The notes beneath the pieces were generated by a model. That model was not told where the DNA came from, made no database searches, and saw only the letters and a program-made list of their open reading frames with translations. Below, one piece after another: positions 15,162 through 25,212 of a stretch of DNA of 64,000 nt. The first letter of the stretch is position 1; every line of letters begins with the position of its first letter. Both the position numbers and the translations under genes were made by a program. Origin of the DNA: an uncultured Lachnospiraceae bacterium (lineage in GTDB: Bacteria > Bacillota > Clostridia > Lachnospirales > Lachnospiraceae); the NCBI GenBank assembly GCA_910584585.1, contig CAJUBP010000002.1:144107-208106 (forward strand). The letters are read 5' to 3'.

Positions 15162-17123
15162 ATGAAAATTCGATTTGATCAAATAGGGCGGAAGCTTGTA
15201 ATATTTTTTATAGCAGTTATTGTGGGTACAGTGAGTTCAGATTTTGATACAAACGCTGCGGCTTCCCAATGTGAACTGGTCTGCAAATTGAGCGGGGAAT
15301 ATAGGACGGTAAACGCCTTGGGTAATCCATCCAGCGTAAAAATAGAAAGAAACAGAGAATTTTATTTAAAATATGAGATAGACCCTGAGGCGATTGCCGG
15401 CAGCACCGTAACGATTTATGTGGAAAATGAGGATGGCGGCGCTGAGATGATTGCAAAGGTGATATGTACGTCTGTGAATGAAGATTATTATTATGATACA
15501 GAAGAAAATTGTGCATATATCCCAATATCCTTAAAAAAAGAGCAGGGTTCCATTAAAGTGTATTTTAATATAACTCTTGCGAACGGCCAAGTGAAAGAAA
15601 AATATGAGCCTGGTTCCGAACGGGCTTTTTGTCTGGATTTGCTGGGGGAATACACCGTATCATATGATGCAAACGGCGGAACGGGAGCACCGGACTCTCA
15701 GACGAAATATGCAGAAAGTCCGTTGGAACTGACCTATGAAGAACCGGTAAGGGAGGGATATATATTTAAAGGATGGGCGGAAAGCAGCGCAGCGACGGAA
15801 GCGCTCTATCATCCAGGGGATCTGTATACGGAAAGCAGAGGCAAGACATTATTTGCAGTTTGGAAGCTGGATTTGCGGCCTGTAGTGAGCGGACCGGAAG
15901 ATCAGTCTGTGAAAATGGGGGAAAGCGCTGTATTCAGCGTAACTGCGGAAGGAGATCATCCAGATAGTTACAGCTATCAGTGGTACGCGGCGGATTCCCA
16001 GACTGGAACGGGAACTATCCTTGCCGGAGAGACAGAACCCACTCTTGTGATAGCAAAGGATAAGATAACGCAGAAATCAGACGGCTTATATTATTACTGT
16101 ATAGTATATGACAGTTACAGTGATGAATATGTGGAAAGCCGCTATGCCAGACTGACAGTATACAGCGAGCCGGCGGTAACAGGTCCTGCCAATCTAGAAG
16201 TGAAGGAAGGGGAAGCAGCGGTATTTAGCGTGACGGCCAATGGCGGGAAGCCTACGGCTTATACTTTTCAATGGTACTATGCGCTGTCTCAAAGCAGTCC
16301 AGGAACTATGATTGAAGGGGCTGTATCCTCATCGTATACGATACCGGGCAGCCAGGTGACAGTAGGCTTGAACGGCAGATATTATTATTGTGTAGTGAGT
16401 AATGACATATATCATGTCACAAGCAGCAGGGCAAAATTGACAGTGCAGAGCGTCAGTGATTCGGACAGTAATGGGGGAAGCGGCAGTAATGGGGACAATA
16501 ATAACGGCGGCAGCGGCGGTAATGGAGATAGTAATAACGGCGGCAGCGGCGGTAATGGAGATAACGGCAGCGGAAACAGCAATAAAAAGCGAAGGACACA
16601 GACAATCCGGGCATCCTCTTATGTGAAGGAATATGGAAGCAAAGCATTTTATCTGAAAGCAAAAACAAGCGGAGACGGCAGGCTGACATATTCCAGCAGC
16701 AACCGCAAAGTGGCTTCCGTATCATCAAAGGGAAAAGTATCTGTGAAAAAGTATGGAACGGCAGTGATTACCATTCGCGCGTCAAAGACTGTAAATTATA
16801 ATGCGGCAAGCAAAAAAGTGAAAATAAAGGTTGTGCCGAAGCGAATAACATTCATAAAAGTAAAGTCTCCGGCCTGGCGTGAAATGGAGATGAAATGGAA
16901 GGATGATAAAACAGTAACAGGCTATCGATTGGAGGTTTCCCGTAAAAATAATTTTAAATCTAATACGATCATGCGCAGTTGTAAAAGGCCAAAGGGAGAG
17001 ATTGTACTTGTGGGAGTTTCCAGTGGGAAAACATATTATTTCAGGATACGTTCCTATGTAAAAGTGGGCAAAAGCAAGTATTATGGTCCCTGGAGCAAAG
17101 TGAAGAAAGTAAAAATTAAGTAA
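15162..17123 (+). CDS. secreted multidomain Ig-like / InlB-repeat surface protein
   Basis: This 653-residue exported protein starts at ATG 15162 (ggaggg site); an in-frame ATG at 15138 that overlaps the previous stop has none. After a signal peptide (about residues 1-32) comes a novel domain, then an InlB B-type (Listeria-Bacteroides) repeat at about 163-240 (SYDANGGTGAP, GYIFKGWAE). Two Ig-like domains follow at about 245-425 (V-x-x-G-x-x-x-V-F-S-V-T and SYQWYAA / TFQWYYA patterns). A Gly/Asn/Ser linker lies at about 430-480, a Big_2-like domain next (SSSNRKVASVSSKGKVSV), and a C-terminal Fn3-like domain last. No LPxTG or S-layer motif is seen. Likely an adhesin or wall-surface scaffold. Confidence 0.85.
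   Translation: MKIRFDQIGRKLVIFFIAVIVGTVSSDFDTNAAASQCELVCKLSGEYRTVNALGNPSSVKIERNREFYLKYEIDPEAIAGSTVTIYVENEDGGAEMIAKVICTSVNEDYYYDTEENCAYIPISLKKEQGSIKVYFNITLANGQVKEKYEPGSERAFCLDLLGEYTVSYDANGGTGAPDSQTKYAESPLELTYEEPVREGYIFKGWAESSAATEALYHPGDLYTESRGKTLFAVWKLDLRPVVSGPEDQSVKMGESAVFSVTAEGDHPDSYSYQWYAADSQTGTGTILAGETEPTLVIAKDKITQKSDGLYYYCIVYDSYSDEYVESRYARLTVYSEPAVTGPANLEVKEGEAAVFSVTANGGKPTAYTFQWYYALSQSSPGTMIEGAVSSSYTIPGSQVTVGLNGRYYYCVVSNDIYHVTSSRAKLTVQSVSDSDSNGGSGSNGDNNNGGSGGNGDSNNGGSGGNGDNGSGNSNKKRRTQTIRASSYVKEYGSKAFYLKAKTSGDGRLTYSSSNRKVASVSSKGKVSVKKYGTAVITIRASKTVNYNAASKKVKIKVVPKRITFIKVKSPAWREMEMKWKDDKTVTGYRLEVSRKNNFKSNTIMRSCKRPKGEIVLVGVSSGKTYYFRIRSYVKVGKSKYYGPWSKVKKVKIK
16475..16575 (+). repeat. Gly/Asn/Ser linker tandem repeat
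   Basis: Units containing aacggcggcagcggcggtaa (first near 16504, again near 16537) plus a partial copy encode the G-G-S-G-G-N-G-D linker. Repeat length is a multiple of three. Confidence 0.65.
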
Positions 17124-17174
17124 TAGGCATCCTATGTGATAAAAAGTACTTTATGAAGAAAGGGAGAATAGTTA

Positions 17175-20100
17175 ATGAAAGGTTGGAAGTTATGGAGACG
17201 GTGTGCTGCTTTTTTGCTGGCAGCAATATTTTTAGTTACAAATATGGCAGTTCATCCCAGAATGGTTCAGGCAGCGTCAAAACAAGTAAAGAGCATTTCG
17301 GTGAAAGTCGGATCCAAAAAAGTTACCAAAAAGACGGTGACGATGTACAGCGGGGATTCAAAGAAGCTGAAAGTCAGTGTGTCGCCGAAAGACGCCAAGA
17401 AGAAAATTACCTTTGCTTCAAGTAAAAAAAGTGTTGCGTCTGTTAGCAATAAGGGTGTGGTTACGGCGAAAAAGTCCGGCACAGCTAAGATCAAGATAAC
17501 TGTTACAGGTAAGGATAACAAAAAGAAATCGTCTTATGTGAAAGTGAAGGTAAAATATGTTTCACTTGCATTGAATAAAAAAACGGCATCCCTTAAGGTT
17601 GGAAAAAAACTGACTCTGGCAGCGAAGGCGTCTCCAAAGAGAAAAGTGAAGTGGAGTACTTCAAACAGAAAAGTAGCCACTGTATCTACCAAAGGGGTAG
17701 TGAAGGGTGTGAAGGCCGGGACTGCAAAGTTGACTGCAAGTGTTGGAAATAAGAAGGCAGACTGTCTGGTCAAGGTTGTAAAGGGAGGTTCCGGAGACAG
17801 CGGTATAGATGCGGAAGTGAAAGTGCAGGGACTGAATGCTTCGATAGAGGGTGGAAATACTGTTTATGTTGGACATTCCAGTTCGGTTATTACTCAGATT
17901 ATTCCGGCAAACGCAACGAACAAGTCGCTTTCCTATCATTCCAGCAATACGGCTGTGGCTCAGATAAATGAACGGGGCTCAATTCTTGGAATTTCAGAGG
18001 GCACAGCAGTGATAACTGTGACTGCTTCCGGGAATGTCAGTACAACATTGAATGTAAGGGTTGTAGAAGTGCCAGTGGAATCGGTCAAAGTGAACCCAGG
18101 TACCCTTGAATTGACGATTACCGGTACTGCAAATCTGACTGCAGAGATATTGCCGGCAGAGGCATCTAAGAAGCTGGTGATCTGGAGCAGCGATAATATG
18201 GCAATTGCAAGGGTTGATGCAAATGGCAAGGTTACAGGAGTATCGGCAGGAACCACGGAAATAAAAGCCCAGGTAGCCGGAAGCGATCGTTTTGACGTAT
18301 GCACAGTCAGAGTAGTGGGCAATTCTGCCATTGCAGATGGGATCTCAATGGAAGTAACAAATCCTTATAAGGACAATGTGGGAAGGATATATGATAATAC
18401 GGTGCTGTTTGGCAGGGACATGGCTCTGCGTGTGCGATTGGTTCGGGACAAACAGCCGGTTGGCAAAGCAAATATTAATCTTCAATTAAAATCTTCATTC
18501 GGAAATGCAGAGGATTGTTTTGAAGTGCGGCAGTCGAACCAGGAAACAGATGCAGATGGATATGCAAACTTTTATATCGGCGTCAAAGATCATGAATGGA
18601 ATGCAGTGTGCGGGAAATGGCAGAGTTTTATTGTCACTGCCATGGATTCTGCTTCCAATGAGCGGGCGGAACTTAGTGTCAGGTTTGCAACAGTACGTTT
18701 GGAACGGATAGAGGTGATTTCTGATATCGTCCCTTCCAGAAATGCGTCTTTTGCAGATTCAGGAATTTATGAGACGGTTTCAACTAATGGAAGCAAGAAA
18801 GTAGAGTATGTTACCAGCCAGCAGGTTTCTTCTCCAAGCGAAGATCACAGTGTATGCCTGGAGGCGCAGCCTTATTTGCTGCTGCCTGCAACCAGAGAAA
18901 CAGCAAACAGCGGAGAATGGCATGTTTCATTTCCAAATGAAGACGGCAGCGGGGCCTCAGGAAATTATTCTATTTACAATGATGATACAAACGAAACTAC
19001 GACTACAACGATAGAGGAAGTTCCGGCAGGATTGAATAGCCTGACTGTGAAGTTTGATAAGATTGCTCTGTCAAAATATACTGCAATTTATATGGATCTT
19101 TATAGTGCTGAAACAGGAAATTTGATGGGGCATCAGGAACTTACTGCAGCCAATAACGGGGCTGCATCAGGGTTCTCATTTGGGAAGCAGACAGATGAGA
19201 GGGGGTATTTGGTGGTATCTTTGGTATCCCAGGGACAAGTAGAAGAGGGGAGTGAGGGTTATGTGATAAGAGAGATTACAGGGGCATGGACAAGCGAAGG
19301 ATATGAGAAAGCAGAAGCTGTAGAACTGGAAAGTGCTGTGGGGTGGGAAGTGGTAAGCCCGGAATATTCAGTGGTAGACGACTTGCCGAATGTGGAACAG
19401 TATGTGCCGGACACAATGATAGCGGATAATTATACCTATAAATATAAAGTTCCGCTGTTTCCCCAGGCTGGGAATGCAGTCATTGAAGCAACTGGCCCCA
19501 ATAATGACGGAGTGAAGGAATATTTTGTATACCCGTCTGTGAATGCAAGGTCAGGAGAAGTATATGACAATAAGAATACCTTGGCGCCTGTGCGGAGAGC
19601 TGTTAAGGCAGTGTATCTTGGCAAAGATGATGTGACGCATCAGGTGGGAAAATTTCGTCAGGAGGGAAACAAAGCAATTGTGGATTCTACAGAAACAGGA
19701 GTGACAATTGTAAAGGCAGTGATTGCTGTGGAGGGATTAACTGTCAATGAACTGAATTCGCAGAACGGCGGAGCCTTGTACAGTTCCATCCAGTGGGTTC
19801 CTGTTCCGAACAAGATGCCCTCTGAGATAGTATCGGATTATTATGCCTTGGAAGGGCAGTCAGTTACAATCACAGCGCAGGTAATAGATGAACTTGGAAA
19901 TCCTGTGGCTGGGGATGGAAACATTGTCTTTCAATATAATAATGGTTTTGGGCTCACTGATATTACTGCGCAGGGGCAGCAGCTGACTGGCGCAGGAAAT
20001 GATGCGGCAACAAATTATGTCACCGTCAGTGAAATCACAAATGGGACAACTGATACGGCAGGCCAGGCCGTTCTAAAGCTGAGAGGAGTAAACGCAGGAT

Positions 20101-20984
20101 ATGTAGAGGGCATTACGGCAGTATGCGGAGACTTTAATGTTAAGCTGACTATTGGAAGCGCTGTCAAGGAAGAGATTAAGACAGCAAACATCTATTGGGT
20201 GGATATGGGACTTACCTATGTAAATTCAGCAGTAAGTTCAGATAATCCTTTACGGACAACAAACTTTGCATATGAAGTGGTTTCAGTTCCGACAGATAGC
20301 AGCAGCATAGTGGGAAAAACATGGAAAGTTGGTTTTCTTCCGGTTGCGCAATCCTATAAATTCAGCTACGCAGATCCGGGGACAGTGGAACGTCCGGTGA
20401 AAGAAAACGAGTTTGCCAGTGTGTCCGGAATTTCTATAGGCTATAGCAGCGATGGAGCAGGAAGCTGCAGGCAAGAGGATAATACGGCAATTTTATCTTC
20501 TACACAGACCGGCATAACGAATTTGACAGGGAAAATTAAGCTGCCAAGCGATTCAGGCAGCGTGAAGTTTACATTTTATGATGAAGACGGAAATGAAGTG
20601 ACTCATACCAATATTGGCGACAGCATATCAGAAAGCACCGCAGAAAACACGGGGCTCAAATATCAGATGAATTGGCTGCCAAGCGGTGAAAAACTTGAAA
20701 TATTAGAGGGAAAAGAGGCCAGCTTTAAGAACTATGAGGAAGTTCAAATCCGTGTACGGTTGAGTGACAATTATGGCAATCCAATTTCCGGCGCGAATAT
20801 TTCATACGGAATTTCGGGATATCATCAAAATTTGGAAACCCAGAGCGGAATCACAGATTCCTACGGTATGGTTACCATTACGCTTCCTGCGCCGAATACA
20901 GCGGGAGTTACCACTACTATTTCTGTTACGGCAGAGAAAGATAAGGATTTGCAGGAAAGCATTATAATAACTTATACCAATTGA
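17175..20984 (+). CDS. large secreted Big_2/Big_1-repeat surface protein
   Basis: This 1269-residue exported protein has a signal peptide at about residues 1-34 (hydrophobic AAFLLAAIFLVTNMAV, cleavage after V-Q-A). Four Big_2 (intimin/invasin-like) domains follow at about 38-111, 128-205, 218-298 and 299-382, each with the W/F-S-S-x-x-x-x-V-A-x-V and G-x-x-x-G-x-A-x-I marks. A long less familiar region (about 390-850) comes next. Two Big_1-like modules lie near 860-970 and at the C terminus (DELGNPVAGDG and DNYGNPISGANI). There is no sortase signal, so attachment is unclear. The ATG has an aaaggga site, 51 bp after the upstream surface gene, and a terminator follows. Confidence 0.85.
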   Translation: MKGWKLWRRCAAFLLAAIFLVTNMAVHPRMVQAASKQVKSISVKVGSKKVTKKTVTMYSGDSKKLKVSVSPKDAKKKITFASSKKSVASVSNKGVVTAKKSGTAKIKITVTGKDNKKKSSYVKVKVKYVSLALNKKTASLKVGKKLTLAAKASPKRKVKWSTSNRKVATVSTKGVVKGVKAGTAKLTASVGNKKADCLVKVVKGGSGDSGIDAEVKVQGLNASIEGGNTVYVGHSSSVITQIIPANATNKSLSYHSSNTAVAQINERGSILGISEGTAVITVTASGNVSTTLNVRVVEVPVESVKVNPGTLELTITGTANLTAEILPAEASKKLVIWSSDNMAIARVDANGKVTGVSAGTTEIKAQVAGSDRFDVCTVRVVGNSAIADGISMEVTNPYKDNVGRIYDNTVLFGRDMALRVRLVRDKQPVGKANINLQLKSSFGNAEDCFEVRQSNQETDADGYANFYIGVKDHEWNAVCGKWQSFIVTAMDSASNERAELSVRFATVRLERIEVISDIVPSRNASFADSGIYETVSTNGSKKVEYVTSQQVSSPSEDHSVCLEAQPYLLLPATRETANSGEWHVSFPNEDGSGASGNYSIYNDDTNETTTTTIEEVPAGLNSLTVKFDKIALSKYTAIYMDLYSAETGNLMGHQELTAANNGAASGFSFGKQTDERGYLVVSLVSQGQVEEGSEGYVIREITGAWTSEGYEKAEAVELESAVGWEVVSPEYSVVDDLPNVEQYVPDTMIADNYTYKYKVPLFPQAGNAVIEATGPNNDGVKEYFVYPSVNARSGEVYDNKNTLAPVRRAVKAVYLGKDDVTHQVGKFRQEGNKAIVDSTETGVTIVKAVIAVEGLTVNELNSQNGGALYSSIQWVPVPNKMPSEIVSDYYALEGQSVTITAQVIDELGNPVAGDGNIVFQYNNGFGLTDITAQGQQLTGAGNDAATNYVTVSEITNGTTDTAGQAVLKLRGVNAGYVEGITAVCGDFNVKLTIGSAVKEEIKTANIYWVDMGLTYVNSAVSSDNPLRTTNFAYEVVSVPTDSSSIVGKTWKVGFLPVAQSYKFSYADPGTVERPVKENEFASVSGISIGYSSDGAGSCRQEDNTAILSSTQTGITNLTGKIKLPSDSGSVKFTFYDEDGNEVTHTNIGDSISESTAENTGLKYQMNWLPSGEKLEILEGKEASFKNYEEVQIRVRLSDNYGNPISGANISYGISGYHQNLETQSGITDSYGMVTITLPAPNTAGVTTTISVTAEKDKDLQESIIITYTN

Positions 20985-20999
20985 AGACAGTAGGGCCAA

Positions 21000-21037
21000 A
21001 AAGGATATCCCCGTTGTTTGCAGCGGGGATATCCTTT
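21000..21037 (+). terminator. terminator of the surface-protein operon
   Basis: A perfect 13-bp stem, aaaggatatcccc (21000-21012) with ggggatatccttt (21025-21037), closes a 12-nt loop 15 bp after the stop. Its own 3' arm supplies the short T run. Confidence 0.7.
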
Positions 21038-21144
21038 GCTGTATTCTTATCATTTATTCTGTTTTGGTCTGTCTGAATTTCAGGCAGCGGAAGTATTGCT
21101 TGTGCTGCTTATACCAATAGTTTTTCAAGAAAGTAAAATTATCA

Positions 21145-24100
21145 ATGTTTTTAAAACAGAAGGAAAGAGATGTTGTAGTGAAAAAAGTAAAAATGTTCTT
21201 ATCATCGACATTTGAGCCGTTAATGATAAGCCAAAGGGATTTATTCAGGAATGAATTGCGTTTTCGGTTGGAAATGGAACTGGGGCAGTACGGGATTTAC
21301 TTTTATTTATATGATTTTGAAATGGGAATACCCAGAAATACAAGACCGGAATTTGTAATACGTCAGTGTTTGCAGGCGGTGAAAGCAAGCAATATTTTTA
21401 TCGGTATTGTAGGGAAGGAGTATGGAACGCCGATACAAACATTTCTGAGAGGGGAAAAAGAAAGAGAAAGATTGAAAGAAGAATATCCAATGCTGGCAGG
21501 GGCCATTGACAGGAATGTGAGTGTATTGGAAATGGAATTTCTCTATGCGTTAGCCTCAGAACATAAGAAGAAATTATTTCTTAATGTAAATGATAATTCG
21601 GGAGAGAGGAATAGGAAAACTTGTAAATTAATATCACTAATACAGCAATCAGGACAGAAATGTCAGGAGGTTTCTGATGCCGGACAACTTAAAGACATTG
21701 TAATTGGGTGGGTTTTAAAGGAAATACATGAAAGCGTGACAAAGGTTGCGCCATGTATGATGACAGCATATGCTGTAAGAAAAACGAAATGTTATGTAAA
21801 AGACAGGCAGCTTTCAGCAATATATCAGTATTTGGAGGGGGCATCCAGAAAAATATTGTGTATTTATGGCAAAAAGGGCAGTGGGAGAACGGTTTTGGTT
21901 TCCCAGATGTATCTGGAGCAATATGTGCCAGGGATGTGCTTTGCGTTTGCAGGATGTGAAGCTTATACGCTGAGCGAAATAATATTGATTTTACTGAAGC
22001 AAATTTACGCATATTATAAAATGCCGGAAGGAGAGATGAAGAATGTCTATTCGGAACGGGACTATGTGCGCTTATTTCAGGAAACGATAAGGAAAATAGC
22101 TAAATATTCTGCAAAGTGCTGTTTAGTAATAGATGGTATTGACAAGATACATAGGATGGACGCAGTTTCATTAAATGTGATTTTGCCGGATTATTTACCG
22201 GAAAATGTGAAAATGATTCTTACAACTAATAATAAATCGCTGGTTTCTGATAGGAAAGTGTCTTTTTTGCGCCATAGTTCTGTGGACAATTATAAAGTTA
22301 TTGAAAGAATTCTGTGGACAGAGGGGAAGCAGGGAGAAAGCAGACGCATAGCCCAAAATTGGATTTTTCGTAAAAGGGCAAAAATTTCATTGGAATATGT
22401 TTATGTATTCATTACGGAACTAAATGCTTCAGCAAAATATAATACGGTAACAAGAACGTTATATAAGCGGGCCTTACAGGCGGGCGGTCTTTGGAGTTTG
22501 TATACTTTCTTTTTGCAGCGGATGTTAGGGAGGTTTCCGGGAAAAGAGAATTATATAAGAAAAATGATGCTTTATTTTGTTTCCACGGAAAATGGTTTAA
22601 CAGAAAGGGAATTGGAGCTGCTAGTGGGATTTGTAGATGGGGAGATACTCTCATTTGTGTATCCTTATCTGGAAATAACCGGGGAACAGCGTATGTTAAT
22701 TGATTCAGGAGAATTTTACGATGCTGTCTGCCGACTATGGAAAGTGAGCGAAGAGCATTTGCAGTGCTATAGAAAAAATATCATAACAGTATGTTTTCAG
22801 GATGCGAAAGATGATCCGGTGCTTGGCCGGGAATTGCTGCATCAGCTGCAGTATATTCGGGATAAAGTATGGAGCGGAAGAATTCTTGCTGATATTCAGA
22901 TCGTAGACAGTATTACATATTATAATGAAAAATATGCACTGTGTTGTTTGAAAAAACTTTCTAATTTTAATCAGATTTTACAGTCATGGTCTGAACTAGA
23001 AATTACAGAAGAAAATTATGTCTGTATGATTACGATAATTAACATTGAATTGGAACAGGAGATGTATGATTGTGCGCAAAAGCATTTGAAAAAAATGCTT
23101 GACCTATTAAAACAAGGCAGAATAGAGCCGAATGATACAGGAAATATTTATAATCAATTGTCTGTGTTATATGCCAAGATCCTTCAGTATGACAAAGCGT
23201 ACAGATATGCCAAAGAAGCGATTAGAGCTGCTCAGGAAAGTCGGGAAAATTCTGTTCAAGTATGTGAATGTAAAAATCTATTGTGCAGAATTTATCTGAA
23301 TACAGGACATTATGTAATGGCATATGCATTAGGGCGCAGACTGTTGGAGTCTTATGCCAATCCGTTTTTTGAAGATGCAGTAAGCAGTTTGCGAATCAGG
23401 ATAACACTTCTCAATAGCTTGAATAAGCAGCGCAGGGACAATGAATATCAAAAAGAATATGTTTGGCTGATGCCGCGGCTGGAAGCTGCGTTTGGAAAAG
23501 TGGATTCAGAAGTGATGCAAGTGAGAATTTTAAACATTCATTTTCTTATACGCCGAGGATACTTGGAGCGTGCGTTACTGCAGTGCAGAAAGGTCTGGGA
23601 ATTAGTAGAAATAGACAGCGAATTTAAAATAGAATTACTTTTGGCGGAATGTGACGTTTACTATTGCCTGAGGGATTGGAAAAGGGAAGCTGAATCTTTG
23701 AAAAAAGCAGGAGAACTTTTGAGAGCGAAGAGAAGGAAAGGGACAGTGGAAGAAATTTCCTGGTTTCAAAAAATTATGTGTTACTTTATTGAAACTGGAA
23801 AATCGAAAGAGGCGATAAAGGTTGGGAAAAGAGTTCAGAATCTGCTGGAGCCTTGCCATGGGGCTCAGTTGTGGGAAGTTGATAATTTTTTAACTATGGG
23901 GGCAGCATATGAAACTATGGGGCAAAACCAGGCCGCTTTGAAAAATTACGAAAATGCAATACAGGTTCTGAAAAATCAGAGAGATGTCTTCCGTGAAAAA
24001 GAGGCGGATATTTATAATCAAATGGGTTCCTGTTTTCAGAATATGCAGTTTTATGCTAAAGCATATAAGGCTTATCGGAAAGCATTAGATATGCTGCAAA

Positions 24101-24945
24101 AAGATTCTTGTTTTCAGCATGAATTGTATGGAACAATCCTGAATAATATGGGACAGTTGATGCAGGAAACAAGACATGAAAGGGAAGCGATGAAATATTA
24201 TGCTGAAGCATTGAAATGCTATCAGGGCTATTATCCGGATTATAATATGCATATTGCAACTATTTTGGATAATATGGGCGGTGTTTTTGACAGGAAGGAA
24301 GAATATAAAAAAGCAGCTCATTTTCATTTGAAAGGATTGTGGTATCGGTTAAAGCATGGTGGATTGCATACACCTTCAACAGTGACTTCTTTGCACAATT
24401 TAGCAAATACGTGGAGTTTGGATGGAAGGCATTTTTTGACCTGTATTACAGAGTGTATGGCAGTTATCGGATTAAAGAACAGGGAAGTCTCAGTGGAAGA
24501 TTATCCGATTTATCTATGTATGGGGCAAGCGTTAGAACATATCCATTTCAGGAAGCTGGCGCTTCAGTACTATGTTCGGGCTTATCATCTGCTGAGCAGA
24601 AAAAAAGAGGTTGTTTCAGAGACAGCGGAAATAAATTTAATATTAGCCACATTTGATAAGGATTGGGAGAAAGATAGCAATGCCCTGAAAAAATTGCAGG
24701 CAGCAGAAAGGCTGCTGAGAAATAAAAAAAATCTATATAGGAAGGATTATGAGTTAAAGATAGCGGTATATTTTTCAATGGAAAGATACTATTGTTACCA
24801 TGGCAGATATTATGCGGCGTTAAAGTGTTTGGATGCGGCAAAAGCAGTGATAAACTGTAATTTGGGTGAGGAAGAATATGGAGAAATTTGGGAGGCGATT
24901 TTAGCGGCACAAACAGAGATAGAAGATAGCATGGCGAGGGAATAG
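21145..24945 (+). CDS. DUF4062-STAND NTPase-TPR protein (putative defence)
   Basis: This 1266-residue protein has three parts. Residues 15-150 are a DUF4062 domain (KMFLSSTF, FIGIVGKEYGTP, then S-V-L-E-M-E-F-L-Y-A-L), a TIR-related fold. Residues 230-600 are a STAND/NACHT-type NTPase with P-loop GKKGSGRT (242-249) and Walker B CCLVIDGIDKI (about 325-335). Residues 620-1250 are tandem TPR units. The plan matches prokaryotic STAND sensors in which TPRs recognise a ligand and the N-terminal domain acts as effector. The invariant P-loop Lys is Arg248. The ATG at 21145 is used; a GTG at 21178 is an alternative that begins right at the domain. It is monocistronic, A+T-rich and next to TIR genes, which suggests anti-phage immunity. 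Confidence 0.85.
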   Translation: MFLKQKERDVVVKKVKMFLSSTFEPLMISQRDLFRNELRFRLEMELGQYGIYFYLYDFEMGIPRNTRPEFVIRQCLQAVKASNIFIGIVGKEYGTPIQTFLRGEKERERLKEEYPMLAGAIDRNVSVLEMEFLYALASEHKKKLFLNVNDNSGERNRKTCKLISLIQQSGQKCQEVSDAGQLKDIVIGWVLKEIHESVTKVAPCMMTAYAVRKTKCYVKDRQLSAIYQYLEGASRKILCIYGKKGSGRTVLVSQMYLEQYVPGMCFAFAGCEAYTLSEIILILLKQIYAYYKMPEGEMKNVYSERDYVRLFQETIRKIAKYSAKCCLVIDGIDKIHRMDAVSLNVILPDYLPENVKMILTTNNKSLVSDRKVSFLRHSSVDNYKVIERILWTEGKQGESRRIAQNWIFRKRAKISLEYVYVFITELNASAKYNTVTRTLYKRALQAGGLWSLYTFFLQRMLGRFPGKENYIRKMMLYFVSTENGLTERELELLVGFVDGEILSFVYPYLEITGEQRMLIDSGEFYDAVCRLWKVSEEHLQCYRKNIITVCFQDAKDDPVLGRELLHQLQYIRDKVWSGRILADIQIVDSITYYNEKYALCCLKKLSNFNQILQSWSELEITEENYVCMITIINIELEQEMYDCAQKHLKKMLDLLKQGRIEPNDTGNIYNQLSVLYAKILQYDKAYRYAKEAIRAAQESRENSVQVCECKNLLCRIYLNTGHYVMAYALGRRLLESYANPFFEDAVSSLRIRITLLNSLNKQRRDNEYQKEYVWLMPRLEAAFGKVDSEVMQVRILNIHFLIRRGYLERALLQCRKVWELVEIDSEFKIELLLAECDVYYCLRDWKREAESLKKAGELLRAKRRKGTVEEISWFQKIMCYFIETGKSKEAIKVGKRVQNLLEPCHGAQLWEVDNFLTMGAAYETMGQNQAALKNYENAIQVLKNQRDVFREKEADIYNQMGSCFQNMQFYAKAYKAYRKALDMLQKDSCFQHELYGTILNNMGQLMQETRHEREAMKYYAEALKCYQGYYPDYNMHIATILDNMGGVFDRKEEYKKAAHFHLKGLWYRLKHGGLHTPSTVTSLHNLANTWSLDGRHFLTCITECMAVIGLKNREVSVEDYPIYLCMGQALEHIHFRKLALQYYVRAYHLLSRKKEVVSETAEINLILATFDKDWEKDSNALKKLQAAERLLRNKKNLYRKDYELKIAVYFSMERYYCYHGRYYAALKCLDAAKAVINCNLGEEEYGEIWEAILAAQTEIEDSMARE

Positions 24946-25074
24946 GAATTATGTTTTGCAGGCCCGGAATATCTCATTATAAATGAAATTACAGTATGGA
25001 ATTCACGAATAGGCGGTTACTATTACACGCAGATCGGAATATGTCATGAAAGAGTTGGGGGAGTATCCTTTGAA

Positions 25075-25165
25075 AGGGGCTGTCAGAAAGTGCTTTTTAA
25101 CATATATAGTAAGTGCTTCGGCATTATGGCGATAAATTGTGTGAGAATTTCACTTTCCGGCAACC
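25075..25165. repeat. degenerate MITE-like sequence
   Basis: This begins with ggggctgtca (25076-25085), the same end as the inverted-repeat element at 41165-41263, and ends near gaatttcactttccgg, whose reverse complement resembles the ggaaaggtgaattttcac of that element. It includes ggcattatggcg (25120-25131), which recurs as ggcattgtggcg at 28669-28680 on the other side of the TIR operon. Probably a decayed copy of a small mobile repeat. Confidence 0.45.
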
Positions 25166-25212
25166 ATCTTTCATTCGGAAGTAATTGGCGCTACGCGTGA
25201 GACGTGACGCAG

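Noticed and set aside
14875..16575. possible CRISPR-like or non-coding repeats
   Set aside because: The repeats are short, contiguous, in frame and code for Thr/Pro and Gly/Asn/Ser linkers; there are no unique spacers and no cas genes.
15162..20984. sortase-anchored surface proteins
   Set aside because: No LPxTG-like motif with hydrophobic segment and basic tail is present at either C terminus.
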